Shown: positions 22,201 through 34,200 of the stretch, piece after piece
Position numbering within the stretch: the first letter of the stretch is position 1
Layout: every line of letters starts with the position of its first letter
The notes under the pieces: generated by a model
Seen by the model: the letters and a program-made list of their open reading frames with translations, nothing else
The model's database searches: none
Told to the model about the DNA's origin: nothing
Assembly: GCA_947652115.1 (NCBI GenBank)
Contig: OX393563.1
Span: 31,184,429-31,248,428 of the forward strand
DNA: 64,000 bases
DNA from: Blastomussa wellsi
Taxonomy: Eukaryota; Cnidaria; Anthozoa; Scleractinia; Plerogyridae
Direction: 5' to 3'
Position numbers and translations under genes: made by a program

Positions 22201-25200
22201 CCTGACCGCTGGTCAAGGGAACGTGGACTCTGGGGACGAGATTGATTGCCGAATCATTTTTAAGCTGTGAATGCGCTTCCGCAAAGAAACAATTAATCGC
22301 TGTCTGCTGGAAATAAGATTAATTAAATTCGTGTAAATTCCCAAGGGACTCTCCTTGTAACCAGGCAATTTTATATTAAGTTTACTATCAAATTTGTGCA
22401 CAGCTGTTTCTCGCTACAGTGAAGCGGTAATTCGAGATGATAAATTCATTTATTTACAAATCATGGTTGCGTGAAACAGCCCGAGCTACAGAATTCCTTC
22501 CACTAAACGAACACAGTCAACGCTTTCTACGCTTTCTCTAACTTCAAATGTTAATGAAAATGTTCCCTTGTGTTTTTCTGAAGCAAAGACACTAAATCTT
22601 AAACACCTCTCAAGACTGAAAGCGGCTAAATATAAAATACAACTTTTATTAAAACACCAAGACGCAAAGTCTTGATCAGATAAGCACGGGTGTCACGGTA
22701 TGTCCAGCGTGACAAACCATATTTGGGCATGCACGCCCCATGAATTTTTGTAATCTCTCGTTGAGCTGAGCACATGGCGATTAAAGAAGATTTCGAGCAA
22801 ATCTTTATTCGTATTTACGCCTCACTGCACGTCAACGGGATATAAGCACGTGTGTAAATGGGCCAAATCAAAATTCCGAATTAAAGATTGAAATATGAAA
22901 GAAACTTCAAATAAACATTGCTTCAAATTGAGAAATGCATGTACTCAAAATCATCAAAATATCGATAATTTAAAAGCCGTACAATTCTGCATGCGTGATT
23001 AGTTTATTCACATTTCACTCGACTTCACGCTAAAAGCGGAAAGCTCTAATTTTGATTTTAAACTGAATCAACATTAAATTAAATACTAGGGCTTTCAATG
23101 TAAAAGTAAGTGCTGGCGTTAGAGCTGGAGGAAAAAGGCTGAACGGCTAGCTGTGAATACTTCGTCCCGCATTTTGAATGTAATCATTTCATGAGTGCGT
23201 AACGCAGTGACTTTAGAAAAACATCTCGCTGGTCAGAACACTGCAGTTTAGAGTTGGTGCCGCTTTTCCCGCTACATGAATCTTCGTAACTGAAATACAC
23301 AATTTATGGAAATGAACATTTCCATGTGCTGAGTATTTGTCTTCTATTTTAGTGGAACATATTTTCATGTCGTCGGCCGGACATCGATTCGTATTATTAA
23401 TAAGCATCCCAGCATGATTTTAAGACAAGTGAAATAGTCTGCCTTTGCAAGAAAGAATTTGCTAAAAAGAGTTCTTTTGCATTGACTCGAAACTCTCAAC
23501 CGCTAAACGTACTGATTGTCAACAACTGGTCAAAATTTTGCTAATGTCTGCGTTATCATTTCGCCGACAAATAAATTCATGAAGTGCCGCGAAGACACAA
23601 GAAGCTTTCAGTTTGAAGCCTGAGAATTCAATTTAAAGACGTTTCCCTGACAAAGGAAACTGAAGATGATGGCAGTGAAACAGAAATAACTTTACCGTTT
23701 TTCTTTTCATCCAGAAAGCTTTCTCGCTAACTTGGAGTAAGCAGATAGTGTATTCCCGCGGGAGATAAAAACGCTTTATATTTGCATATTTCGAATCGGC
23801 AAAAATTGATAATACAGGAAAGCAGCCAAACACAAATTGATATCTTTTCATCATTAACCGTCCGTGATTTTGATGAATAATTCACAAGCAAAGGAAGACA
23901 TTTAGAAAATACTCATCTACTTGTTTTTGGCAAAAATTGGCAACGTCAACGGCATCTCGAAAGCGTATAACAGCGTGCGTAAAATTCTCACGTGCAAAGT
24001 GATCTCAGGCGTGGAAACCGGATGATATGACAGCCATGTGATGTGCGCATGATTGTTGTTTCAACTGTCTCGGATAATAGTCTACTGCGCAAGCTTTGAG
24101 TCTTGCATCCGAAAAAAATTGGAGTTTTTGCCCTATTGAAAAGAATAGTGTGCTGCCTCGCTAACGCTCGCCAGTAATAACAATCTTAAAAAAATGACTA
24201 ACAAATAATCTCTTTGAAACTGCGTGATCTACGTTTTTATTACCACTGAATGATTACATTTGAGCCATTTTTTACATGCAAAACAAGTTTTGAAAAATTA
24301 ATCATGTATTTTATAAACTTAGCACTTCCATTTACTGAAATAAAAGTAGGGGTCACCACGCATTTTCGCTTTAAGGGTGCACTTTGCCATAATATAAATA
24401 GCAGTTTGCGGGTTACGTTTGAGCGATTAACGATTTGTTTGTTAACTGTTAAATTGAGTTAGCGGTAAGTGGTTACTGTTATTTCGCTCTTCCGCTGTTT
24501 CTGGTTTAGTTGAGTAAAAAACTGGATTTCGTAGCAACGGATTTTTTTGCTTGCAGTTTAAGTCGCGCTCTTGGTCGCGTAGTTAATTCGTCAATTTGAG
24601 CGAGCAAATTACACAAGCACGCAAGTAGTGTAATCGATGTGTTGTGAGATGCGCAGAGCATGTGCGCAGTAATAAAAAGAGGCACCGTCCTTAACAAGGC
24701 CGAAACATCTGTCCACGGCTGGCACTTCACGGGTAATAATAACACGGGTAATAATAGGTAGAATTGCTCCAAGTCGCTCGTTTGATTCACTACGCGGAGG
24801 GCGCGCACCAGCTTGAAAATCAAAATGGCGGCGCGGAACTGAGCCATTCGCGCGTTCCGCGATGTTTCTCACGCTTGATTGGCTCGCGCTTTTATTCGCG
24901 CGCGATTTCAAAACAATCTTCTTCAAATAACCCTACCATGTCTTTCGGGCAAGTCTAGGGTAATAGGCTGTGTGCATGCGTGCAGGTTTTGGACAAACCG
25001 CGGGTAGGGGCCGTGGGGAGGTGTTGTGTGCTTTCAGATAGCCTAATGGTTAGCAGGCTGGACTGCAGATCCCTGGCCGGGGCGACAGCGCGAGTTCTTG
25101 GGCAAGACAATGTACTCCCTCCGACCACAATTTAAAGGTGTGAAAAGGTTTGACCTGAGATAAGCTAGCATCCATCATCCATGGGGGAATAGAAATACTC

Positions 25201-28200
25201 CTAATGCTACAGAAACTGGGATAAGCTCCGGCGATGTGGGCCGTTTGGTCTTACGCAGACGTCACTTACTTGTAACACCTTTAAATCCACTGTGCCCATG
25301 AAGTTCAACATACACAGTGCTTCTGTGACCAGGTTTATGGTTGATTCTGGAAGTGTTGGACTCGACGACTGTGCACTTCCAACGTTCATTAGAATAGCAT
25401 ACAGCAATGATACAATCTCTACCAAAAATAATAATAATAATAAAAAAAAAAAAACAGGAAAAAACCCATAAGTTTTGGTCAGGTACTTTAAAAGCAACTT
25501 ACCATACAGGGGTAGAGTCAGTGGACATACCTACAAGCTCGGTTTGCTGAAATGTCACAACAAATTGAGTGAGGTCCTCTTTTCTTGTTTCAAAAATGTT
25601 ACTCAGCCTATAATACAACAAAAGTGGAACTGAAAGGTAATAACCATGTGATCACAGCACGTTGTTAGGGGTGAAACATTTACAAGTACGTGCTTGAGGT
25701 ACTGTTTATTATGCTGTACAAGGTACGTCCTTGAGGTACTGTTTATTATGCTGTACAAGGTACGTGCTTGAGGTACTGTTTATTATGCTGTACAAGGTAC
25801 GTGCTTGAGGTACTGTTTATTATGCTGTACAAGGTGCGTGCTTGAGGTACTGTTTATGCTGTACAAGGTACGTGCTTGAGGTACTGTTTATTATGCTGTA
25901 CAAGGTACGTGCTTGAGGTACTGTTTATTATGCTGTACAAGGTACGTGCTTGAGGTACTGTTTATTATGCTGTACAAGTACGTACTTGAGGTACTGTTTA
26001 TTATGCTGTACAAGGTGCTTTTAACTTTTAATTCAAATGAAAGTTATTGAGCAGAGGGTAGTTCTAACTCTTGTCTGTGGATGATTCCCAAGTGCGTGAA
26101 CATTCAAATTAATGGTTTTCAATAGCACTTTCGTGTAGTACCTATTGCCGAAAAAGAGATGATTGTAACTTAAAAAGACCTAAACCGTTAAATTCACAGC
26201 TGCCCATGCTAGCAAGGGCATTGCGCTGTGGTATTTTTGAATATCGCTGTGCAAACGTCTTGAGTAATTTAAATTTATTGTGTTCTTTCGCGTTGTAAGA
26301 AATAATACCTTATTACACGAAATTTTCGCGAAAAGTTTATTTTGCGATTTAGGAGAAAGCATATTTCGCGACACTTCAATTTCGCGATTTTGGGAAAATG
26401 TCGTATCCAAGCTCAATTTAATTTCAAGATTTTATCAATGTTATAACTTTGACTATTCTTGAATTACGATAAAACAACTTTACTTAGAAACGTTAACAAT
26501 ACCAATAAAAACAAAGCGAGTTTATATTTACGTCAACAGTAACAAAGAAACAATTCTCAGAACCCATTCAAATTTTTGTATACTCTTTTTGTTAGAACCT
26601 TTTTCATAAGAACCTCGAGGCTAAGAAAAGCGCGCAATAATGACAGTCACTACTTTTGCGTCATCTTATGATCGCGACACTTGTTTGCGCGAAGCCTTAA
26701 TTTCGCGATTTTTTAAATCGCGAAATTCGCAAAATTAAAGTGTCGCGAAAATTTGATGTAATAAGGTAATTACTCACCGCGAGCCAAGATATTGGGCAGT
26801 TGCGGATAAAAGAGCCAAACATGCCTGAACGTAATTCATTGCGGAAGGGTCATCGTTTAGAGGTCCGTGGATTGTACCGAAGAAACTTCTGATGTCATCT
26901 ACCAATCCAGAGCACACAACATAGCTAAGGAAAATGAAATGTTGAAATTTAAAAATTTCTTGATGAATGTTACGATCTTTTTTATTAGATTACCAACGAA
27001 ACGAATGGTAGACTGGCTGAGCACCCATCCGAGGAATTATCCAAAATATCCACAGATCCACGTAACTAACCATCTGTAGACAACCGCTTCTACCATTGTT
27101 TTACGTTTACGTAATTTACCCCAGCCTCCTTTTGGTGCAAGAAGTACATCTTTGAGCGGCAATAAGTTAGATGATCTCACAATTAAATGCTAACAGCTGA
27201 TGAACCCATATTTGGCACACATCTTATACAGTACCACTGAAGTCTAACTGAGTTTTGTTGGGGCTAGCGTGTTTCTTTGAATTAATTAAAGTATACCTAC
27301 CTACAATTTTAAAAGTGGGCCGTTTCCATGGCAACGAAAGAGATCAAATGCGAGATAAAAACTCTAGTTTTTTCCCATTTTGCGGAAAATCCACTCATCA
27401 GATTTTTGCTCAAGAACTGTGGTATCTCTATGGAAAGAACTTTACGCGATTCTGACAGACAGCTTTCCATTTATTTACAAGAATTGTGTTCCACTTAATT
27501 CTAAGCGTATTGCTGATTTCCTCTGTCAGATTTTTATTTTTATGCTTCAGATGTTTGAGTCGCAATATTGTCTGAAAGCATTCAAAAAAGCATCAATTGC
27601 TAATGACTGGATTTCGAGAAATTCAATTTGTTTACGTAACGACCCACTCACAATTTTTGAACACACTGCGCATGCGCCGGACATAATTAAACCTTCTTGG
27701 CAATACATAAAACTGTAAACCACCTTTTACAAGCTGGTGAAAGAGACTTTTTGAGATATATTTGCTGCCGACTTGCTCACCATGTTTGCTTTTATGATTA
27801 AAAGCCACGCCGTGTTGAGTAATACCGCTGACCGCGCAGAAAACTGTGTTCAGCCACCTTTAGAAACTACAATTAAACGCTACAAAAATGACTTGATAGG
27901 CACTTCAAAAGAAACTACTGAAATTAGAAGGCAATACTGGGGTTACCCGATCAAATCCACCATTCTTTGTACAAGTGCGGCTAATTCCTTCTCCTCAGGT
28001 GAAGCTGTGGCAAAGCACTGAAGCACTGTGGCTAGCACCTTCAACAGCGCTGTCGCTAAGGGGTCTGGTAATGACTGGTCTGTAGCATTGCTTCCAGGCT
28101 CCTTGTCAGTTCCTTTTTTGGAGGTCCCTTGGGACAGAGGGGCACCCTGTACGTACAAACATGCATGAAAAAATTCGCTTCATTATGCACTTTAACAAAC

Positions 28201-31200
28201 AAGGGAGATTTTTTGGTTTTAGGTCTTATTTAAAATCATCATCTCACCTTCATCTGATACACAAGAAGATCAACAACTGAACTGAGTTTGTTTGTACAAA
28301 CCATGTAGCGACAATTATCCAAACAATCACCACAAGCAAGCGTCAACACATTGGCTACGCTACAAAGAGCTCTGATAAGAAAACAAAAGCACGAAAACAG
28401 CTCAAGGTTTCAAGCAATCGTCAGTAATCGCTACAAAATGTACAACAATCACTGCTGTGCTTTACCTGGGACCAGGCGTTCTTTTTAAAAAAAATCGCCT
28501 GATCTTATGTTGCGCTAAATGATACTTACTTGTTTGGGATGATTGGTTTAATCGGGGGCTTATCGCTAGCAATGTCTGGTACCAACAGTACCCTAGTCAG
28601 GGCTGTCAATCCTCCGAGATTACAAAATGTCACCTGGTCAGCAGTTACCTGCAGTAAAAAAGTTAAACATTTTAACAGTGCGATGTTATCGCGAACTATT
28701 GACATGTGACTGAACGCTGCATCCAAAGACTGTTTTATCCCAAATAACACCCCGAGATACACCCAAATAACACCCCGGTTCACAATAACATACAAATTAA
28801 CTTTAGGATACCCCCAAACAACACCCCGGTTCACACAATAACATGCAAATTAACTTTAGGATACCCCCAAAATAACACCCCGGTTCAAACAATAACATGC
28901 AAATTAACTTTAGGATCCCCCAAATAACACCCTGGTTCACACAATAACATGCAAATTACTTTAGGATACCCCGAATAACACCCGGTTCACACAATAACAT
29001 GCAAATTAACATTAGGATACCCCCAAAATAACACCCCGGTTCAAACAATAACATGCAAATTAACTTTAGGATCCCCCAAATAACACCCTGGTTCACACAA
29101 TAACATGCAAATTACTTTAGGATACCCCCAAATAACACCCCGGTTCGCACAATAACATGCAAATTAACTTTAGGATACCCCCAAATAACACCCCGGTTCA
29201 CACAATAACAGGCAAATTAACTTTAGGATACCCCCAAATAACACCCGGTTCACACAATAACATGCAAATTAACTTTAGGATACCCCCAAATAACACCCCG
29301 GTTCGCACAATAACATGCAAATTAACTTTAGGATACCCCCAAATAACACCCCGGTTCACACAATAACATGCAAATTAACTTTAGGATACCCCCAAATAAC
29401 ACCCCGGTTCGCACAATAACATGCAAATTAACTTTAGGATACCCCCAAATAACACCCCGGTTCGCACAATAACATGCAAATTAACTTTAGGATACCCCCA
29501 AATAACACCCGGTTCACACAATAACATGCAAATTAACTTTAGGATACCCCCAAATAACACCCCGGTTCACACAATAATATGCAAATTAACTTTAGGATAC
29601 CCCCAAAAATAACACCCCGGTTCAAACAATAACATGCAAATTAACTTTAGGATCCCCCAAATAACACCCTGGTTCACACAATAACATGCAAATTAACTTT
29701 AGGATACCCCAAATAACACCCCGGTTCACACAATATTATGCAAATTAACTCTTGGATACCCCAAATAACACCCCGGTTCAAACAATAACATGCAAATTAA
29801 CATTACGATACCCCCAAATAACACCCCGGTTCACACAATAGCATGCAAATTAACTTTTGGATACCCCAAATAACACCCCGGTTCACACAATAACATGCAA
29901 ATTAACTTTTGGATACCCCCAAATAACACCCCGGTTCAAACAATAACATGCAAATTAACACCCTGGTTCAAACAATAACATGCAAATTAACTTTTGGATA
30001 CCCCCAAATAACACCCCGGTTCAAACAATAGCATGCAAATTAACTTTTGGATACCCCCAAATAACACCCCGGTTCAAACAATAACATGCAAATTAACTTT
30101 TGGATACCCCCCAAATGACCGTCACATGTTGCAGCTGCTTAATTACCACCAGGTATTCAATGCAAACCCACAACCTAGTTCCCAGGGTCTCTCATCTTCC
30201 TGCCCTCCCTTTCTTGTGGCTAGTTTGCTTTTAACATGGGGTTAGAAAACAACCATTACCTTAGCTAAAACAGTCACGGACTATTGTTCGATTTTATATT
30301 CTCATATACAATTTGCAAATGCAATATTCTCAACAAAGCCGCATTCACGTCAGACGACTTGTTATGTCAGTTTAATTTATTTAGAAAATCTGTTGACAGC
30401 TTTTAATACCAAGCAATTACACAGGGAAACGCTTTTCCTTCATAACTTCGTTTACATGTAAAAACAATCTTTTCCACTGCAATTGTTTTTAAATTAAAGG
30501 AGAACGGAAGAGCAGAGACACTTTTTATTTGATCCCTGGAAATGGTAGAAATAGCATAGAATCGTGGAAAAGAAAAAGAAAAAGTGAATTTTTCTGACCG
30601 AAATTAATCAAAACGGCCAAAAACAAAGGCCATTTTTCGAAATCGTACGTCCGCCATTTTGACCTTTTTATCTTCCGGTTAATAAAATAAGGAATGTCGA
30701 CCGCCATGTTGTGACATAGCAAAGAACATTGATAAATTTGTGGAGAATCTTACAAGTGTCGAAACAGAATCGAGCTTGTATTATGGCCGAGAACGAGCCT
30801 TATTCTTTTGAACCGATGCGAGACAGTTTGCAGTCAGAAGAAGACAATGTTCAATAGCGTCAAGGTGAGCTCTGAAGAGGAGATGCATCGTGGTGTGTAT
30901 GCGAGTGTTGTGCAAACTGGGAAAGGCAACAAGAGAAACACTATTTATGCTGCAAAGAGATTGAGGAAGCCGTAAGCGTCCTATTTTTTAAGGGCAGTCA
31001 ATAAAAACTTATCCCTATTTCGCAACACATTCGACCATTTTGGAGCTGATGTTGTCTTCTGAACTCTTGAAATTCGCACGTATATCCTATGAGGTGTGCA
31101 TTGTGATGTCATGCTGTGCGCCCAAGCCTTCAACATGTCTTCCAAAATGGTGGACGTTCAAATTGTTCTGGTACGGAGCTTTTTGCTGCTACAGTCAGGT

Positions 31201-34200
31201 TAAAAGGTAAGTTCACATCCTAAAATATCGCAATTTAAAAAGTGTGTTTTCGCCTTCCATTCACCTTTAAAGATCTTAAAGTGCTACTATGACGAAATTC
31301 TTGGTATTTATATTTTTATAGTTTTCGTGCACAATACAAATGTCCTAGTTTTCTTGCCAAATGTCAACCCTTTACAAACTTTAGAAGTCATGTTTTTGAG
31401 ACTTTTATTTCCGAGAGTTTACAGCCGCCATTAATTCTCCTTGTTCCAAGGCTTGGTTGAGAATTTGAGAAAATGTTGTCATTTTCTCAAAATACCTCAC
31501 GGGTTGATATTATAATAACAATAAGTACAAAAAATTGCACGAGGGTAACGTACAAAGCTTTTATTCTTCTTCGTGCGATTTTCTGTACTAATTGTTATTA
31601 TAATTTCAACCCGTGAGGTATTTTGAGAAAATGACGTCATTTTCTCAAATTCTCAACAAGCCATGGAACAAGGAGAATTAATGGCGGCCGTAAATTTTCG
31701 GAAATAAAAGTCCAAAGAAGACAACTTCAAATTTGTGTAATGGACTGAAATTTGGGAAGATACCTGAAAAAGTCGTACTATTAACGAAAATGTAAAAAAA
31801 TGGACAACGAAAATTTCATCGTAGTAGCACTTTAAGGTGATCTATCCAAAAATGCCAAAACAAATTTTCTTCAAAATGATCAATTTTGGGGTATACTGAT
31901 AATGTTTCACAGCATTAAACAGCTTCTAAACGTTCATTGGAAGTACCTTGGACTCCAAAATCCTGCTTAATTCTCCCAAGGACCTCTCAAGTGATGCAAC
32001 GCGATTAGCCGGCCAGGGACCCGACCCTTGTGACTGCAACTGACGATTGAGATCCTTTACAATTTTCTGAAACCTAACAAAATAAGGTGTGCAACGATTA
32101 CTACTTGAGTTCAAATAGTTCTTTCCATCTTTCTTCGTACATACTTCTTTCTTCGACAAAAATAAACTCCATCCACTCTTTAACCCATGAACACACCTTC
32201 TTTCTCGTATTCCACTTGCTTTGCATTCAATGTTTCTAATTCATTTGCGATAATCAGGTTCTCTATCCACTTAGAAAACTTGCACTGTTAGGATTGGAAA
32301 TTAAAAGGGTTACTGTGTTACGGCAGCCACAGATTCTACTTGCCGTTCGGTGCCTCAAATTCTCTATAATAATGATGATGATCATGCAATTAAATTGGGA
32401 AGGGCCCATATTATATAGAATGAACTTTTTATTATAATTAGTTATTAACGTAGTTGGCTCGAAGATATCACCACTTGAGTGCTAGTCTGTAAATTCGAGG
32501 GTATATAAAGTTTATTGATTGATGGATTGACTGATTGAAATCAACAAGTTCATCACATCAACCTGACACTTGTAGCGTGGGACCTGAGCCCGAGTTAGGT
32601 CGGACATGCGTAGTTAGTCGTCTTGAAAAACGTGTGCTTGCAGTCGTGCTCGTAAGTGTTCATGAGGATTAAACCGTTTTGGAGTCTAGTTGTGTCGTTA
32701 GTAGCGTTACATTTGGTGGCAGCGGTGGCAGTTTTAATCATGGAAGAAACTGTAAAAGCTTTGGAGACGAAAGTGGCCAAGTTGGAAGCCAACCTTGCGA
32801 AGGAAGGTGCAAAAGCCGCACAGCTCCGCGAGTTCATCGACCACTTTGGCGCCAGATCATTCTCTTTGCATTAAACCCGAAACTTTCTCGGCTGCTTCGG
32901 GAGAAAACTGGCTGGTGTGGCTACGGAAATTTAAAAACATCGCTTCACTGAATAAGTGTAATGCTGAGCTTCAATGTGAAATTTTGCCAGCGTATCTGAA
33001 AGGCCTCGCTGAGAAGACATACTACAGTTCTCACTACCGAGCAAGCATCCACATGGGAGGTTCTTGAACGTACTCTGACAGATCGCTTTCATCCAAAAGA
33101 ATCCAGGAGAGTGCACATTTCTACTCTTCGAGCCTTGTCGAGCTGGCCTATCCCGACGACCCGCCAGTTATACTTGATTATACTTCGAGGGATTTCTTCA
33201 TTGGCTCTTTAACCCCCATTACATTACGAGAGAAGGTGTTGGATTTGGGCCCGAATACCTTGGATGAAGCACTGGCGGCTGCTTAGCGATATGAATCAAA
33301 TAAAAAAGTGTTAAATAAAGAAAGTGCTCACGTCCTTACTTCCACGTCTGAACAGAAAGAGGGCGGGAATTTTACTTCACATCGGGGTAACCCAGAACCC
33401 CCCGTATGGGCTCAGCAGCTCTTTCAACGACAAGCAGAAATTTTAGAGAAGTCGAAGAGCATTCCTCAAGGAAGGCAAGGTAGGCATGTGTAGGACTGGT
33501 ACCGAGTCCACGGAAAGGTTACCAAGCCTGGCGCGGTTGCCTGGAACGAGGGCAAGAATCGTGTGTAAACGTTTTCGTGTGTATTAAAAGTTCTTCTTCT
33601 GGGTTTTAGCCGTTCGTCCAAGATTCTTTTACACTGGTGGCAGCGATATGGGAACTCACCGAGTCGTCTTACCGGAGACGAAATTTTCAGGCGAAGAAGA
33701 TGTGCGGGAATTTCTTCGGGACTTCCAAATTTATGTAGCGGTAAACGAGTGGACGGACGAGAAAGCAGGCCAGTATTTAGCTGTGTATTTGAAAGACGAC
33801 GCGAAAGCATTTTATCATCAACAGCCGGAGACTGTGAGGAAAAGTTTCAGCGAGTTATCAAAGGCTCTAAAGCAGAGATACGAGGGAGGTTTGGCTTTGT
33901 TAAAATACAAGAGAGATTTCAATTCTAGAAGCCGAAAGGAAGGTGAACCTTTACATTCGTATCTGGCGGATCTCAGAATGGCGTACGATAGAGCCTACGC
34001 TCCGCCTGTGGTTGATGAACTACCGGAGGGCGCGAGCGCTGAACTGAAGACGACGAACAAGAAGCAAATTGGAGCCCTCGCTTATTATGAGGCTAGAAAG
34101 GCTGAGGATGTTTTGTGCCAGTTTGTAAATGGGCTCAAGAAGGAGCTAAGAGAAATATTGATTCGTCAGGATGATTTGCTTAAAACTCCAGTTGAGACTG

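Noticed and set aside
28735..30110. A CRISPR-like array
   Set aside because: The spacers are as similar as the repeats, so it is a minisatellite; the same goes for 540-1378, 8470-10457, 19677-21042 and 25688-26015. The genome is eukaryotic.
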